Positions 34,990 through 47,017 of a stretch of DNA of 64,000 bases are shown here, piece by piece. The position numbers and the translations under genes are program-made. The notes below the pieces were generated by a model, which saw only the letters and a list, made by a program, of their open reading frames with translations, was not told the DNA's origin and ran no database searches. The stretch is from Tatumella sp. JGM91 (GTDB taxonomy: Bacteria > Pseudomonadota > Gammaproteobacteria > Enterobacterales > Enterobacteriaceae): the NCBI RefSeq assembly GCF_018257575.1, contig NZ_JAERJP010000008.1, positions 188 to 64,187 on the forward strand. Reading direction: 5' to 3'. Positions within the stretch are counted from its first letter, which is position 1. Every line of letters begins with the position of its first letter.

Positions 34990-37686
34990 TTAATCGATAG
35001 TACGTTTGATTTCAATAACTTCAAACACTTCGATAGAATCGCCGGCGCGAACATCATTATAGTTCTTCACACCGATACCACATTCCATACCATTACGGAC
35101 TTCGTTGACGTCATCTTTGAAGCGGCGCAGAGATTCCAGCTCGCCTTCATAAATAACCACGTTCTCACGCAGGACACGGATAGGATTATGACGTTTAACC
35201 ACACCTTCAGTAACCATACAACCGGCAATGGCACCAAATTTCGGTGATTTAAATACATCACGGACTTCAGCCAGACCAATGATCTGCTGTTTGTATTCCG
35301 GTGCCAGCATACCGCTCATTGCTGCTTTTACTTCGTCGATCAGGTTATAGATAACCGAGTAGTAACGCAGATCCAGGCTTTCAGCTTCAATAACACGGCG
35401 CGCTGATGCATCAGCACGAACGTTAAAGCCCAGCACGATAGCATTAGATGCCGCTGCCAGAGTGGCATCAGTTTCGGTAATACCACCGACACCGGAACCG
35501 ACAATTTTCACTTTAACTTCATCGGTAGACAGTTTCAGTAATGAATCTGAAATAGCTTCAACCGAGCCCTGTACGTCTGCCTTCAGTACGATATTCAGTT
35601 CAGAAACGTCACCTTCTGTCATGTTAGCAAACATGTTTTCCAGTTTAGATTTCTGCTGACGAGCCAGTTTAACTTCACGGAATTTACCCTGACGATACAG
35701 AGCAACTTCGCGTGCTTTCTTCTCATCACGTACCACAGTCGCTTCATCACCGGCAGCAGGTACACCTGACAGACCGAGAATTTCGACCGGGATTGACGGA
35801 CCGGCTTCCAGAACTTCCCGTCCCAGTTCGTTACGCATCGCACGGACACGGCCATATTCGAAGCCACAAAGGACGATATCGCCTTTGTTCAGGGTACCGG
35901 CACGTACCAGTACGGTAGCAACCGGACCACGGCCTTTATCAAGGAAGGATTCGATAACCACACCGCTTGCCATACCACTGCGTACCGCTCTCAGTTCCAG
36001 AACTTCTGCCTGCAGCAGGATTGCCTGTAACAGGTCATCAACACCGGTACCTGCTTTCGCAGAGACATTGACGAACATGTTTTCGCCGCCCCACTCTTCC
36101 GGAATAATTCCGTACTGGGTCAGTTCATTTTTAACCCGATCCGGATCAGAATCTGGTTTATCGATTTTGTTAACTGCAACCACCACCGGTACATTGGCCG
36201 CTTTAGCATGCTGGATAGCTTCTACGGTCTGAGGCATCACACCATCATCCGCTGCGACTACCAGGATAACGATATCCGTTGCCTGAGCACCACGGGCACG
36301 CATTGCGGTAAACGCGGCGTGGCCAGGAGTATCCAGGAAAGTGATCATGCCGTTACCGGTTTCAACGTGGTAAGCACCGATATGCTGGGTAATACCACCG
36401 GCTTCACCGGAAGCAATTTTTGCAGAACGGATATAATCCAGCAGCGAGGTTTTACCGTGGTCAACGTGACCCATGATAGTTACCACCGGCGCACGTGATT
36501 CAGCTTCTGTATGTCCGCCGATATCACGGTCACTCATTACCGCTTCTTCCAGCTCGTTTTCACGACGCAGGATCACTTTGTGACCCATTTCTTCGGCAAC
36601 CAGCTGAGCAGTTTCCTGATCGATAACCTGGTTGATGGTCGCCATGGCACCCAGTTTCATCATTACTTTGATGACCTGAGAACCTTTCACTGCCATTTTG
36701 TTCGCCAGTTCAGCGACTGTCACCGTTTCACCGATCACTACATCACGGTTAACCACCTGCGCCGGCTTGTTAAAGCCTTGCTGCAGAGCGCTGCCCTTAC
36801 GATGTTTACCGCCTTTACCGCCGCGAACAGCTGCACGTGCTTCTTCACGGTCAGTTTTCGCTTCAGAGTGTTTGTTACTTTTCTTTGCACGCGGGCTTTT
36901 GGTCGCAGTGCGGGTACGGCCACGGCCACCTTCAACCTGACGATCGTTCTCGTCTTCAGCCTGACGGGCGTGAGTTGATGTAGTCACGTGGTAGTCAGAA
37001 GCGTCTTCGGTTTCCACCGGCTTCTGCCACTCTTCGCCTTTCTCTTCAGCCAGTTTACGGGCTTCTTCAGCAACACGCTTTGCTTCTGCTTCCAGCTTAC
37101 GGCGTGCTTCTTCTTCGGTTTTACGCTTAAGTTCAGCGGCTTCCGCTTCGCGACGGGCTTTTTCTGATGGTGCTGCCTGGGTCATATCGTTCTTTTGTTG
37201 ATTCGTCACAGTTTTTGTTTCCGCAGCTTCACGTCTGGCTTTTTCTTCTGCCTCACGCTTAGCTTTATCTTCGGCTTCACGTTTCGCTTGTTCTTCAGCA
37301 ACGCGTCTGGCTTTTTCTTCTGCCTCACGGCGTGCTGCCTCTTCCGCTTCACGCTGTGCCTGTGCTTCAGCTTCTGCCTGGCGTTCCGCCTCGGCATCAT
37401 CTTTCACATAGGTACGCTTTTTGCGGACTTCAATTTGCACAGATTTACTTTTACCCCCGGTGCCGGGAATATTCAAGGTACTGCGTGTTTTACGTTGCAA
37501 AGTGAGTTTACCTGAATCCGTAGTACCGTGCTCACGGTTCAGGTATGACAGTAAACTTTGTTTTTCCTGTTCAGTCACAGAGTCGTTTTCAGACTTAGTG
37601 ATGCCTGCATCAGCCAGTTGCTGTACCAGACGATCAACAGGAGTTTCAATTTCTGCAGCCAGCGATTTTACAGTTACATCAGTCAT
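34990..37686 (-). CDS. infB: Translation initiation factor IF-2
   Basis: The 898-residue GTPase brings fMet-tRNA to the 30S subunit and promotes 50S joining. The N-terminal IF2N segment begins [30 protein letters not shown] long Glu/Ala/Arg-rich coiled region (about 95-215) is followed by a basic linker. The G domain has [12 protein letters not shown] (about 406-417), DTPGHAAF and NKIDKP. The C-terminal fMet-tRNA domain ends [14 protein letters not shown]. It is slightly longer than the E. coli 890. Internal starts giving shorter isoforms are known in E. coli; I cannot assign them here. Confidence 0.97.
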   Translation of the reverse strand: MTDVTVKSLAAEIETPVDRLVQQLADAGITKSENDSVTEQEKQSLLSYLNREHGTTDSGKLTLQRKTRSTLNIPGTGGKSKSVQIEVRKKRTYVKDDAEAERQAEAEAQAQREAEEAARREAEEKARRVAEEQAKREAEDKAKREAEEKARREAAETKTVTNQQKNDMTQAAPSEKARREAEAAELKRKTEEEARRKLEAEAKRVAEEARKLAEEKGEEWQKPVETEDASDYHVTTSTHARQAEDENDRQVEGGRGRTRTATKSPRAKKSNKHSEAKTDREEARAAVRGGKGGKHRKGSALQQGFNKPAQVVNRDVVIGETVTVAELANKMAVKGSQVIKVMMKLGAMATINQVIDQETAQLVAEEMGHKVILRRENELEEAVMSDRDIGGHTEAESRAPVVTIMGHVDHGKTSLLDYIRSAKIASGEAGGITQHIGAYHVETGNGMITFLDTPGHAAFTAMRARGAQATDIVILVVAADDGVMPQTVEAIQHAKAANVPVVVAVNKIDKPDSDPDRVKNELTQYGIIPEEWGGENMFVNVSAKAGTGVDDLLQAILLQAEVLELRAVRSGMASGVVIESFLDKGRGPVATVLVRAGTLNKGDIVLCGFEYGRVRAMRNELGREVLEAGPSIPVEILGLSGVPAAGDEATVVRDEKKAREVALYRQGKFREVKLARQQKSKLENMFANMTEGDVSELNIVLKADVQGSVEAISDSLLKLSTDEVKVKIVGSGVGGITETDATLAAASNAIVLGFNVRADASARRVIEAESLDLRYYSVIYNLIDEVKAAMSGMLAPEYKQQIIGLAEVRDVFKSPKFGAIAGCMVTEGVVKRHNPIRVLRENVVIYEGELESLRRFKDDVNEVRNGMECGIGVKNYNDVRAGDSIEVFEVIEIKRTID

Positions 37687-37704
37687 GCTGTTCCTTCCTG
37701 TTAG

Positions 37705-39210
37705 TTATGCGTCACCGCCAAACCAGCAGATATTACGTGCAGCCATAATCAGCTCGCCGGCTTTCTCTGCAGAAAGCTCTTCAATATCTGTGAGGTCATC
37801 AATACCCTGTTCAGCTAATTCTTCCAGAGTGCTGACGCCTTTAGCAGCCAGACGATAGGCCAGGTCTTTATCCATTCCCTGCAGAGCCAGTAAATCATCT
37901 GCAGGTTTCTGGTTACCCAGACTTTCTTCTTTTGCCAACGCCAGGGTGGTCAACGCATTTTTAGCTCGTTCACGCAGAGCCTCTACCATCTCTTCTTCGA
38001 GCCCGTCAATTTCCAGCAGCTCATCGACCGGCACATAGGCCAGTTCTTCGAGAGTCGAGAACCCTTCTTCTACCAGTACAGTAGCGAATTCCTCGTCAAT
38101 ATCGAGGTATTTCGTAAACATATCGATGGCTGCATGAGCTTCTGCCTGATGCTTCGCCTGCAGGTCATCAACCGTCATTACGTTCAGTTCCCAGCCACTC
38201 AGCTGAGAGGCTAAACGTACGTTTTGGCCATTACGGCCGATCGCCTGAGCCAGATTTCCGGCTTCAACAGCGATATCCATGGTGTGATTGTCTTCATCCA
38301 CCACAATGGATGCGACATCAGCAGGTGCCATGGCATTAATCACAAACTGTGCCGGATTATCATCCCACAGCACAATATCGATACGCTCACCGCCCAGTTC
38401 ACTGGAAACGGCCTGTACACGAGCACCACGCATACCTACACAGGCACCTACGGGATCGATACGTTTGTCATTGGTTTTTACAGCAATTTTAGCACGTGAT
38501 CCCGGATCACGGGCCGCGCCTTTAAGTTCGATAACTTCTTCACCGATTTCCGGCACTTCAATGCGGAATAACTCTTTCAGCATTTCAGGCTTAGAGCGGC
38601 TGACAAACAGCTGCGCTCCACGGGCTTCAGGACGCACCGCATAAAGAATACCGCGGATACGGTCGCCCGGGCGGAAGTTTTCACGTGGCAGCATATCTTC
38701 ACGGAGGATCACTGCTTCAGCACTGGTGGCAGAACCGTCGGTCGGACGCACTTCCAGAGAGATGCTGTCACGGTTAACTTTTTTTACCACACCGGTAATG
38801 ATTTCGCCTTCCTGCTCACGGAACTGATCAACCACCATCGCACGTTCGGCTTCGCGAACTTTCTGGACGATAACCTGTTTCGCTGTCTGGGTGGTGATAC
38901 GGTCGAAAACCACAGATTCGATCTGATCTTCCACGAACTCGCCGAGAGTAAGGTTCTCATCTTCAAACTGAGCCGCCTCCAGCGTGATTTCACGGGTTGG
39001 CAGCGTCACTTCATCAACAATCAGCCAACGACGGAAGGTATCAAAGTCACCACTTTTACGATCAATACAAACACGAACATCGATTTCCTGTTCGTATTTT
39101 TTCTTTGTTGCCGTTGCAAGCGCACTTTCCAGCGCTTCAAAAATTTTTTCGCGCGGCAGGGATTTCTCGTTAGAAACGGCTTCTACAACAGCTAAGATTT
39201 CTTTGTTCAT
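37705..39210 (-). CDS. nusA: Transcription termination/antitermination factor NusA
   Basis: The 501-residue elongation factor binds RNA polymerase and RNA. The N-terminal domain begins [31 protein letters not shown]. The S1 domain lies at about 135-200 ([20 protein letters not shown]), KH1/KH2 at about 200-345 ([57 protein letters not shown]), and two acidic AR repeats to the C-terminus (about 365-495). Five residues upstream of the ATG are in frame but lack support. About six residues longer than E. coli NusA. Confidence 0.97.
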   Translation of the reverse strand: MNKEILAVVEAVSNEKSLPREKIFEALESALATATKKKYEQEIDVRVCIDRKSGDFDTFRRWLIVDEVTLPTREITLEAAQFEDENLTLGEFVEDQIESVVFDRITTQTAKQVIVQKVREAERAMVVDQFREQEGEIITGVVKKVNRDSISLEVRPTDGSATSAEAVILREDMLPRENFRPGDRIRGILYAVRPEARGAQLFVSRSKPEMLKELFRIEVPEIGEEVIELKGAARDPGSRAKIAVKTNDKRIDPVGACVGMRGARVQAVSSELGGERIDIVLWDDNPAQFVINAMAPADVASIVVDEDNHTMDIAVEAGNLAQAIGRNGQNVRLASQLSGWELNVMTVDDLQAKHQAEAHAAIDMFTKYLDIDEEFATVLVEEGFSTLEELAYVPVDELLEIDGLEEEMVEALRERAKNALTTLALAKEESLGNQKPADDLLALQGMDKDLAYRLAAKGVSTLEELAEQGIDDLTDIEELSAEKAGELIMAARNICWFGGDA

Positions 39211-39234
39211 CCTGGTTAGCCTCAATCCGGACGT

Positions 39235-39687
39235 TTAAAAATGGGGGACCAGATTCGCTTTCTGAATATTACTCAGCGCGAACACTTCATCATTACCCTC
39301 GACGGTCACGGTCACCATTTCACCTTCTACGGCTTTAATGATGCCCTGCCACTTACGGCGGTTCTGCACCGCAATCCGCAACACCAGACTTACCTCATCT
39401 CCGGTAAAACGCTGATAGTGTGCTGCGTTAAACAACGGTCTTTCAAGACCAGGTGATGAAACTTCAAGATTATAAGCAACGGTGACCGGATCTTCGACAT
39501 CCATTACTGCACTGACCTGGCGGCTGACATCAGCACAATCATCAACGTTGATGCCATTCTCACTATCAATATAGATACGCAGTGTCGATACACGGCCGCG
39601 AACGAACTCAATGCCGACCAGTTCGTAGCCAAGCGCTTCTACCGGAGCGGTGACTAACTCAGTTAATTTTTGCTCTAATGTGGACAA
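39235..39687 (-). CDS. rimP: Ribosome maturation factor RimP
   Basis: The 150-residue protein is required for 30S maturation. [65 protein letters not shown] and the conserved end [16 protein letters not shown] match E. coli. No ATG is available: the conserved beginning is encoded by TTG at 39687, with GGGGGTGG 5 bp upstream. Other in-frame non-ATG codons (GTG 39693, TTG 39699) are within that RBS. Follows two attenuator-like hairpins after tRNA-fMet. Confidence 0.93.
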   Translation of the reverse strand: MSTLEQKLTELVTAPVEALGYELVGIEFVRGRVSTLRIYIDSENGINVDDCADVSRQVSAVMDVEDPVTVAYNLEVSSPGLERPLFNAAHYQRFTGDEVSLVLRIAVQNRRKWQGIIKAVEGEMVTVTVEGNDEVFALSNIQKANLVPHF

Positions 39688-39703
39688 GCCCACCCCCAAG
39701 ACA

Positions 39704-39725
39704 TAAAAAAAGGGCTAACGCCCAA
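39704..39725 (-). terminator. Terminator/attenuator just upstream of rimP
   Basis: On the minus strand GGGC-GTTA-GCCC followed by seven Ts. It lies 17 bp before rimP, so read-through is required for rimP-nusA-infB expression. Confidence 0.75.
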
Positions 39726-39743
39726 AATTGCTATTACCTGATA

Positions 39744-39774
39744 ATAAAAAACCCCGAAAATTCGGGGCTTTTTA
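39744..39774 (-). terminator. tRNA-fMet terminator
   Basis: On the minus strand AAAGCCCCGAA-TT-TTCGGGGTTTTTT. Ends most transcription from the metY tRNA gene; the remainder enters rimP. Confidence 0.88.
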
Positions 39775-39889
39775 TCACTGGACCCTGTGTCTGCCGTGAT
39801 ACGACAAAGCACATACCAAAAGAATTCTTTTCAAAACCAGGTGATTGCAGTTACCTGCAGACATTTTGAAAAATAACTCTAAGGGAAAG

Positions 39890-39966
<77 letters not shown>

Positions 39967-40023
39967 TCCGAAAACGTGGCGAATTTTACGCCGAACATGC
40001 TTAAAAAGCAAGTTATAAAGAAT

Positions 40024-40110
40024 TGGTACCGAGGACGGGACTTGAACCCGTAAGCCCAATTGGGCACTACCACCTCAAGGTAGCGTGTCTACCAATTCCA
40101 CCACCTCGGT
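40024..40110 (-). tRNA. leuU: tRNA-Leu (GAG)
   Basis: 87-nt type II tRNA with encoded CCA. The anticodon loop CTTGAGGT gives GAG; the long variable arm is GTGCCCAATTGGGCT. Matches E. coli leuU (next to secG), with acceptor pair A1-T72 instead of G1-T72. Only 57 bp separate it from tRNA-fMet; E. coli carries argG in that gap. Confidence 0.97.
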
Positions 40111-40166
40111 ACTGCTTAAGACGATAGAGAAGTCATTCGCCGAAAGTAGGGTTACTGCTGAACTGC

Positions 40167-40502
40167 TTACTGCGGGATGTCACTGCCTGGTGCTGCTGGT
40201 TTTGCAGGCTGCTGAGTCTGTTCAGACTTTACAGGTGCACTCAGATTATCCCACTCACTTCCTTTCGCGCTTTTGTTGGTGTTCAGGTTGCCAAGGATCA
40301 GACTAATAATAAAGAACAGCGCAGCCAGAATGCCGGTCATACGAGTCATGAAGTTACCAGACCCTGTTGAACCAAACAATGTTCCTGACGCACCAGCACC
40401 AAAAGATGCTCCCATATCAGCGCCTTTACCTTGCTGCAGCATAACCATGCCTACCAGGCTGACTGCTATCAGAAGGAAAATAACTAAAAGAGCTTCGTAC
40501 AT
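40167..40502 (-). CDS. secG: Preprotein translocase subunit SecG
   Basis: The 111-residue inner-membrane protein of the SecYEG channel has two transmembrane helices (about 2-22 MYEALLVIFLLIAVSLVGMVML and about 54-74 MTGILAALFFIISLILGNL), with the conserved QQGKGADMGASFGAGAS between them and a polar C-terminus. An in-frame start seven codons upstream (MQGNRLI) includes the RBS and is rejected. Confidence 0.95.
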   Translation of the reverse strand: MYEALLVIFLLIAVSLVGMVMLQQGKGADMGASFGAGASGTLFGSTGSGNFMTRMTGILAALFFIISLILGNLNTNKSAKGSEWDNLSAPVKSEQTQQPAKPAAPGSDIPQ

Positions 40503-40768
40503 AATTAACCTGTTTCCTTGCACGCTACCGTACAGTTAAAACTTCACCTGGCGCTGACGGATAGTCACTACCCATCAGAAGCGGGTCTGAATACTAACCA
40601 ATGGCCGCAGACTCTGCAAGAGCAATTTTGTCCGCCACACTCGTTTGGCGATAAAACCAGCACAGCGCTGCATTTATCGCCAGCCACCTGCGATGACGAT
40701 CATCGGTTATCCGGCTGAGGGCCCGCTGTGCCGCCGGACAGTGGCGGGCGCTTCGCACCGTGGTAACG

Positions 40769-42103
40769 TCAGCCAGCTTTTACAGCATCGGCAATCTTAT
40801 TTGCCAGTGCCGTCACTTGCTGCTGATCTTCACCTTCCACCATGACCCGGATCAGAGGTTCAGTCCCGGATTTGCGTAACAGTACGCGGCCACGGCCTGC
40901 CAGTGCTGCTTCAGCTTCAGCTGTCGCCAGCGTCACTGCGTTACCGGACAGTGGATCCGTTTCACCGCTAAAGCGGACATTGACCAGTATCTGTGGCAGT
41001 AATTTCATACCGCTGCACAAGTCATGCAGTGTCATATGATTGCGGACCATCGCTGTCAGTACCTGCAAACCTGCCACAATCCCGTCACCGGTGGTGGTTT
41101 TATCCAGCAAAATCACATGACCTGAATTCTCGGCCCCTAACTGCCAGCCTTTTTCCTGTAATTTTTCCAGCACATAACGGTCACCCACTTTCGCTCTGGC
41201 AAACGGGATACCCAGCTGCTTCAGGGCCAGCTCCAGCCCCATATTGCTCATCAGGGTGCCGACAACCCCGCCCCGCAGATTCCCCTGGCGCAGCTTCTCA
41301 CGGGCGATGATGTAGAGGATCTGGTCACCGTCGACCTTATTCCCCTCATGGTCCACCATCATAATCCGGTCGCCATCGCCATCGTACGCGATCCCCAGAT
41401 GTGCCTGCTCAGCCAGTACTCTCTGCTGTAATAGCCGTAAATCCGTCGCGCCGCACTCTTTATTGATATTCATACCGTCCGGCTGAGCCGCGATGGTAAT
41501 GACCTCAGCGCCCAGTTCGCGCAGCACATTAGGCGCAATGTGGTAGGTTGCGCCATTGGCACAATCGACGACAATTTTCATCCCGTTCAGGCTGAGTTCA
41601 CTGGGGAAAGTGCCCTTACAGAACTCGATATAACGGCCGGCAGCATCCACGATTCGGCTGGCACGTCCCAGTTCAGCAGAAGGCACACAGGTAATGGTTT
41701 TTTCCATTTCCCGTTCGATAGCCGTTTCCACATCATCCGGCAGTTTAGTCCCTTCCGTAGAGAAGAACTTAATACCGTTATCATAAAAAGGATTGTGAGA
41801 CGCCGAAATAACAATCCCCGCCTCAGCACGGAAAGTGCGGGTCAGGTAGGCAATCGCCGGGGTCGGCATCGGACCGGTAAAGGCGGCAGATAAACCGGCA
41901 GCAGCCAGTCCCGCCTCGAGGGCAGACTCCAGCATATAACCGGAAATACGGGTATCCTTACCAATAATGATCTGTTTTGAACCATGGCGGGCCAGCACTT
42001 TACCGGCGGCCCAGCCCAGTTTCAGTACAAAGTCAGGGGTGATCGGTGCCTCTCCGACTTTGCCACGGATCCCGTCAGTGCCAAAATATTTATGTTCACT
42101 CAT
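40769..42103 (-). CDS. glmM: Phosphoglucosamine mutase
   Basis: The 444-residue enzyme converts glucosamine-6-P to glucosamine-1-P for UDP-GlcNAc, hence peptidoglycan and LPS. Phosphoserine Ser102 lies in [19 protein letters not shown]; the metal loop is [11 protein letters not shown] (about 241), and sugar binding is GAENSGHVI (about 323). [11 protein letters not shown] (about 419) is the phosphate site. The N-terminus overlaps the folP stop by 8 bp. Confidence 0.97.
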   Translation of the reverse strand: MSEHKYFGTDGIRGKVGEAPITPDFVLKLGWAAGKVLARHGSKQIIIGKDTRISGYMLESALEAGLAAAGLSAAFTGPMPTPAIAYLTRTFRAEAGIVISASHNPFYDNGIKFFSTEGTKLPDDVETAIEREMEKTITCVPSAELGRASRIVDAAGRYIEFCKGTFPSELSLNGMKIVVDCANGATYHIAPNVLRELGAEVITIAAQPDGMNINKECGATDLRLLQQRVLAEQAHLGIAYDGDGDRIMMVDHEGNKVDGDQILYIIAREKLRQGNLRGGVVGTLMSNMGLELALKQLGIPFARAKVGDRYVLEKLQEKGWQLGAENSGHVILLDKTTTGDGIVAGLQVLTAMVRNHMTLHDLCSGMKLLPQILVNVRFSGETDPLSGNAVTLATAEAEAALAGRGRVLLRKSGTEPLIRVMVEGEDQQQVTALANKIADAVKAG

Positions 42104-42941
42104 AATGTTGTCCTTTCGCTCTTAATGTGGCCTCAGCGACCCGTATGGCTTCAACTGTTTCTTTTACATCATGCACACGGTGAATTTGTGCGCCCTGCAT
42201 AGCGGCAATCACTGCGCATGCCAGGCTACCGCTTAGCCGCTGTGATGGGCCGACATTCAGTAGCTGGCCGATCATTGACTTACGGGACATACCAGCCAGT
42301 AACGGCAGCCCGAAATGGTGAAAATGATGTAAATGTGCCAGCAGCTGGTAGTTATGGGCAAGATTTTTGCCAAAACCGAAGCCGGGATCCAGTATCAGAT
42401 TTTCTTTCTTTATGCCCCCGTCAATACAGCGGGTAATCTGCTGAGTAAAGAAACGGTCGACGTCTGCGACTACGTCCTGATAATCAGGAGCCTGTTGCAT
42501 GGTTTTTGGCTGGCCCTGCATATGCATCAGGCAGACCGGTAAGCCAGTGTCAGCCGCCGCAGATAGCGCTCCGGGCATCTGCAGTGCACGAATATCGTTA
42601 ATAATATGTGCTCCGGCCTGTGCCGCTTCGCGGATGACTTCCGGCCGGGAGGTATCGACAGAAATCCACACGTCGAAACGACGGGCAATTTCTGTCACTA
42701 CCGGGATAACCCGCTCCAGTTCTTCTTCGGTACTGACTTCCGCAGCCCCTGGCCGGGTAGACTCACCACCAACATCGATAATGGTGGCACCGGCATTCAC
42801 CATCTCATTGGTATGGGTGATAGCATCGGTTAAAGTCGCATGACTGCCGCCATCGGAAAATGAATCAGGGGTAATATTCAGTATCCCCATCACATGCGGA
42901 AATGAAAGGTCGAGTTCAGAATCCCTGGCGTACAACTTCAT
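42096..42941 (-). CDS. folP: Dihydropteroate synthase
   Basis: The 281-residue TIM-barrel enzyme joins p-aminobenzoate to 6-hydroxymethyl-dihydropterin pyrophosphate in folate synthesis; it is the sulfonamide target. [16 protein letters not shown] (about 18-33), [12 protein letters not shown] (about 56-67), [19 protein letters not shown] (about 183-201) and MSRKSMIG are conserved. The start [12 protein letters not shown] is typical; the frame is open 11 codons upstream. No resistance-type insertion is seen in the loop after TPDSFSDGG. Confidence 0.96.
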   Translation of the reverse strand: MKLYARDSELDLSFPHVMGILNITPDSFSDGGSHATLTDAITHTNEMVNAGATIIDVGGESTRPGAAEVSTEEELERVIPVVTEIARRFDVWISVDTSRPEVIREAAQAGAHIINDIRALQMPGALSAAADTGLPVCLMHMQGQPKTMQQAPDYQDVVADVDRFFTQQITRCIDGGIKKENLILDPGFGFGKNLAHNYQLLAHLHHFHHFGLPLLAGMSRKSMIGQLLNVGPSQRLSGSLACAVIAAMQGAQIHRVHDVKETVEAIRVAEATLRAKGQHYE

Positions 42942-42973
42942 CAGACGGTATCTCCCGGCAGTAAAAAACAGCA

Positions 42974-43000
42974 ATAAAAAACCCCGGACAAGCCGGGGTT
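42974..43000 (-). terminator. ftsH terminator
   Basis: On the minus strand AACCCCGG-CTTGT-CCGGGGTTTTTTATT, in the 80-bp gap between ftsH and folP. Confidence 0.88.
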
Positions 43001-43021
43001 GTATTTTAACGTAAAAGCGTC

Positions 43022-44968
43022 TTATTTATCGAATGATTCAGACATGGTGTTATTGCCCGGGGTCTCAGTACGCGGTTCATCGACCGGACGAGGCGCCTGC
43101 GGTGCAGGAGTACCATTGTTATTGTCTGAAGAAGAACCATTATTTTTTGGTTCTTCCCATCCGGCTGGCGGACGGACTTCGCGACGCGCCATCAGATCAT
43201 CAATCTGTGGTGCATCGATAGTTTCGTACTTCATTAATGCATCTTTCATGGAATGCAGAATATCCATGTTTTCATTAAGGATAGTACGGGCACGCTGATA
43301 ATTACTGTCGATCAGGTGTTTAATTTCCTGGTCGATAATACGTGCCGTTTCATCAGACATATGTTTCGCTTTGGCAACCGAACGGCCGAGGAATACTTCA
43401 CCGTCTTCCTCTGCGTACAGTAGTGGTCCCAGCTTGTCGGAGAAGCCCCATTGCGTAACCATATTACGTGCCAGGTTAGTCGCCACTTTAATATCGTTAG
43501 ATGCCCCGGTGGAAACGTGTTCAACGCCATAGATAATCTCTTCTGCCAGACGGCCACCATACAGCGTGGAGATCTGACTTTCGAGTTTCTGACGACTGGC
43601 GCTGATTGCATCTCCTTCCGGCAGGAAGAAAGTCACACCTAACGCACGTCCGCGAGGAATAATGGTCACTTTATGTACCGGATCATGTTCCGGTACCAGC
43701 CGGCCGATAATCGCATGTCCTGCTTCGTGGTATGCCGTAGACTCTTTCTGGGCCTCTGTCATCACCATCGACCGGCGCTCAGCACCCATCATGATTTTGT
43801 CTTTGGCTTTTTCAAACTCAACCATCGATACCACACGCTTGTTACCACGCGCAGCAAACAGAGCAGCTTCGTTAACCAGGTTAGCCAGATCAGCACCGGA
43901 GAAACCCGGTGTACCACGGGCAATAATCGCCGCATCAATATCTGTCGCCAGCGGGACACGACGCATATGTACTTTCAGTATTTGCTCACGGCCACGCACA
44001 TCCGGTAACCCTACCACGACCTGACGGTCAAAACGGCCCGGACGCAATAACGCAGGGTCCAGTACATCAGGACGGTTAGTGGCGGCAATGACGATAATAC
44101 CTTCGTTACCTTCAAAACCATCCATTTCGACCAGCATCTGGTTCAGGGTCTGTTCACGCTCATCGTGACCACCACCTAAACCGGCACCACGCTGACGACC
44201 GACGGCATCAATTTCATCGATAAAGATAATGCAGGGCGCGGCTTTTTTAGCCTGTTCAAACATATCACGAACACGGGATGCACCCACACCAACAAACATT
44301 TCAACGAAGTCAGAACCGGAGATGGTAAAGAACGGTACTTTCGCTTCACCGGCAATCGCTTTTGCCAGCAAGGTTTTACCGGTACCCGGAGGGCCGACCA
44401 TCAGAACGCCTTTAGGAATTTTACCGCCAAGTTTCTGGAAACGACTCGGTTCACGCAGATATTCCACCAGTTCACTGACTTCTTCCTTCGCTTCATCACA
44501 GCCTGCGACATCGGCAAAGGTGGTCTTAATCTGATCTTCGGTGAGCATACGTGCTTTGCTCTTTCCGAAAGACATCGCGCCTTTACCGCCACCGCCTTGC
44601 ATCTGACGCATAAAGAAGATCCACACGCCGATCAGCAACAACATAGGGAACCACGAGATAAAGATAGAAGTCAGCAGACTTGGTTCTTCCGGTGGCTCAC
44701 CTACTACGGTTACATTTTTAGTCAGCAAATTGTCGAGCAACTTGGGATCGTTGACAGGAATATAGGTCGTATATTTTCCACTGTCTTTTTTGATAACGTT
44801 AATTTCACGCCCGTTAATACGTGCCTCGCGGACCTGATCCTGGTTCACTTCCGACAGGAAAGTTGAATAATCAACCCTCTTGCCATTCGACTCGCTGGGC
44901 CCAAAGCTCTGGAATACCGACATCAGTACAACCGCGATGACTAGCCAGAGAATCAGGTTTTTCGCCAT
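43022..44968 (-). CDS. ftsH: ATP-dependent zinc metalloprotease FtsH
   Basis: The 648-residue membrane-anchored AAA+ protease degrades misfolded membrane proteins, LpxC and sigma-32. Two TM helices (about 3-22 and about 98-120) flank a periplasmic domain. Walker A GPPGTGKT (192-199), Walker B IIFIDEID, the second region of homology RPGRFDRQV, and zinc motif HEAGH (about 414) are visible. The C-terminal tail is Asn/Pro-rich. An in-frame TTG three codons upstream (MSDMAKN) has GAGG at good distance and is a real alternative start. Confidence 0.97.
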   Translation of the reverse strand: MAKNLILWLVIAVVLMSVFQSFGPSESNGKRVDYSTFLSEVNQDQVREARINGREINVIKKDSGKYTTYIPVNDPKLLDNLLTKNVTVVGEPPEEPSLLTSIFISWFPMLLLIGVWIFFMRQMQGGGGKGAMSFGKSKARMLTEDQIKTTFADVAGCDEAKEEVSELVEYLREPSRFQKLGGKIPKGVLMVGPPGTGKTLLAKAIAGEAKVPFFTISGSDFVEMFVGVGASRVRDMFEQAKKAAPCIIFIDEIDAVGRQRGAGLGGGHDEREQTLNQMLVEMDGFEGNEGIIVIAATNRPDVLDPALLRPGRFDRQVVVGLPDVRGREQILKVHMRRVPLATDIDAAIIARGTPGFSGADLANLVNEAALFAARGNKRVVSMVEFEKAKDKIMMGAERRSMVMTEAQKESTAYHEAGHAIIGRLVPEHDPVHKVTIIPRGRALGVTFFLPEGDAISASRQKLESQISTLYGGRLAEEIIYGVEHVSTGASNDIKVATNLARNMVTQWGFSDKLGPLLYAEEDGEVFLGRSVAKAKHMSDETARIIDQEIKHLIDSNYQRARTILNENMDILHSMKDALMKYETIDAPQIDDLMARREVRPPAGWEEPKNNGSSSDNNNGTPAPQAPRPVDEPRTETPGNNTMSESFDK

Positions 44969-45023
44969 GTCACTCAAGGGATTAACCTCATATTACAACG
45001 ATGTTAACAGACAGCGTAGGGTA

Positions 45024-45653
45024 CTATAGTTTGCGCCCAGTCGCTACAATGTACACTTCACGTGAACGTGAACGTGAAGCGTCAGGCTTCCGAATTTTCA
45101 CTTTCGTAAACAGGGAGCGAATTTCCCGCAGGTATTCATCGAAGCCATCTCCCTGAAACACTTTCACTACAAAACTACCACCCGGCGCCAGAATATCCCG
45201 ACACATATCCAACGCCAGCTCTATCAAATACATCGAACGTGGAATATCCACTGCCGGAGTACCGCTCATATTCGGTGCCATGTCAGACATGACGACCTGA
45301 ACTTTCTCATCACCTACGCGTTCCAGTAATGCTGCTAATACCGCTTCATCCCGAAAATCGCCCTGCAGGAAGTCTACCCCTACAATAGGGTCCATCGGTA
45401 ACAGGTCGCAAGCAATAATGCGCCCTTTCGAACCGATCTGCTGTACCACATACTGTGACCAGCCTCCCGGTGCCGCACCAAGGTCAACAACTGTCATACC
45501 AGGTTTAAATAATTTGTCACCTTGCTGAATTTCGTCCAGTTTAAACCAGGCGCGTGAACGCAACCCTTTTTTTTGTGCCTGTTGCACATATTTGTCGCTA
45601 AAGTGTTCCTGAAGCCAGCGGCTGGAACTGGCCGAACGCTTTTTACCGGTCAT
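45024..45653 (-). CDS. rlmE: 23S rRNA 2'-O-ribose U2552 methyltransferase
   Basis: The 209-residue heat-shock methyltransferase (FtsJ/RrmJ) is of the same length as in E. coli. SAM-binding [14 protein letters not shown] (about 57-70) and the K-D-K-E tetrad in AWFKLDE (about 38), [11 protein letters not shown] (about 123), [16 protein letters not shown] (about 160) and SREVYIVA are present. The start [14 protein letters not shown] is conserved; the long in-frame extension to 45755 is not. Upstream of ftsH as in E. coli, and divergent from yhbY. Confidence 0.96.
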   Translation of the reverse strand: MTGKKRSASSSRWLQEHFSDKYVQQAQKKGLRSRAWFKLDEIQQGDKLFKPGMTVVDLGAAPGGWSQYVVQQIGSKGRIIACDLLPMDPIVGVDFLQGDFRDEAVLAALLERVGDEKVQVVMSDMAPNMSGTPAVDIPRSMYLIELALDMCRDILAPGGSFVVKVFQGDGFDEYLREIRSLFTKVKIRKPDASRSRSREVYIVATGRKL

Positions 45654-45778
45654 AATTTTTCCAACTAATTCTATATCGTCGCGATAAATCACCACGTATA
45701 TGTCGCGTTGATTTGGCGATATACCAGAGATGGCGGTAGAATGACCCGTTTTCAATCCCTGAGTAAGTAAATAATACG

Positions 45779-46072
45779 ATGAATCTGAGTACTAAACAAA
45801 AACAGCACCTGAAAGGTCTGGCCCATCCCCTGAAACCGGTTGTTATGTTAGGTAACAACGGGCTGACAGAAGGTGTTCTGGCTGAAATCGAAAATGCACT
45901 CGAACACCATGAACTGATCAAAGTAAAAATAGCTGGCGAAGATCGCGAGACTAAATCTTTGATTGTTAATGCCATTGTTCGCGAAACCAAAGCCGCTGAA
46001 GTTCAGGTTATTGGCAAAGTACTGGTGCTGTATCGTCGTTCAAAAGAGAATAAAATCTCTTTGCCACGCTAA
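45779..46072 (+). CDS. yhbY: CRM-domain RNA-binding protein YhbY
   Basis: The 97-residue protein with a single CRM domain associates with pre-50S particles. [49 protein letters not shown] contains the GxxG-type loop (LGNNGLT). [11 protein letters not shown] is the family end. Terminated by the hairpin at 46131. Confidence 0.95.
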   Translation: MNLSTKQKQHLKGLAHPLKPVVMLGNNGLTEGVLAEIENALEHHELIKVKIAGEDRETKSLIVNAIVRETKAAEVQVIGKVLVLYRRSKENKISLPR

Positions 46073-46130
46073 ATTTCGGCAGGTACCGGCTCCGGTGCCA
46101 GCAGAAATTGCCACAGGTCTGCTGTGGGTG

Positions 46131-46163
46131 AAAAGGCCGCACAGCGGCCTTTTCTGTTTTTTA
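46131..46163 (+). terminator. yhbY terminator
   Basis: AAAAGGCCGC-ACA-GCGGCCTTTTCTGTTTTTT. Confidence 0.9.
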
Positions 46164-46296
46164 CATTTCAGCATGACAATTTATGTTACCACGCTAAGTA
46201 CATCATTGCAGACCTGCTGAACAGATTTACGATATTTAGCCATAAAATAACGTTATCTGTTAAATCTGAGTTCTGTTATCTAAGCGTAGCAAGAGA

Positions 46297-46773
46297 TTAC
46301 AGGTATTCCACCCGCAGGATCTCATATTCCACATCACCACCCGGTGTTTTGATAATCGCGACATCATCCTGCTGTTTGGAAATTAATCCGCGTGCCATTG
46401 GCGAATTTACAGAAATCAGATTTTGCTTAAAATCAGCTTCGTCATCACCCACAATACGGTAGGTCGCTTCTTCATCAGTGCTGGTATTGTAAACCGTCAC
46501 TGTTGCACCAAAAATCACACGGCCAGTGGCCGGCATTTTAGTAATATCAATAATCTGTGCGTTAGACAATTTCGCTTCAATTTCCTGAATGCGTCCTTCA
46601 CAGAATCCCTGCTCTTCACGTGCCGCGTGATACTCTGCATTTTCCTTAAGATCACCGTGTTCACGTGCTTCCGCGATTGAGGCGATGATGCGCGGACGTT
46701 TAACAGTTTTCAGCTCTTCAAGTTCTGTACGCAGTTTTTCAGCACCACGTAGTGTCATAGGAACCTGACTCAT
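46297..46773 (-). CDS. greA: Transcription elongation factor GreA
   Basis: The 158-residue factor makes RNA polymerase cleave backtracked transcripts. An N-terminal antiparallel coiled coil (about 1-75, with the acidic tip residues in [23 protein letters not shown]) and a C-terminal globular domain ending [14 protein letters not shown] are seen. The ATG at 46773 has GAGGAG 6 bp upstream; an in-frame TTG six bases earlier is within the spacer. Divergent from dacB, 244 bp apart. Confidence 0.96.
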   Translation of the reverse strand: MSQVPMTLRGAEKLRTELEELKTVKRPRIIASIAEAREHGDLKENAEYHAAREEQGFCEGRIQEIEAKLSNAQIIDITKMPATGRVIFGATVTVYNTSTDEEATYRIVGDDEADFKQNLISVNSPMARGLISKQQDDVAIIKTPGGDVEYEILRVEYL

Positions 46774-47017
46774 CTTCAACTCCTCATTATCTTATGTGTA
46801 CAAGTGTCATCCTGACTGATGACAGCAGAAAATAGCGTCCTGCCTCGCATTAATTTCAGCATAAAACAACCCTGCCCGGGGCATGATTAACCACAGGCAA
46901 GGATCATTTTTTCATTTTGATACGTATTTTACCCCGGAGTTCCCCGGGGGTCATCGTTTACTTTGCCCTGCAATGGGACGTAGTATTGCGGCTTCCTCCG
47001 TCACTTAGCCCGAGATT

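Noticed and set aside
36511-36978. 155-codon frame antisense to infB
   Set aside because: Shadow of the Glu/Ala/Arg-rich region of infB; Phe/Thr/His-rich translation with no family.
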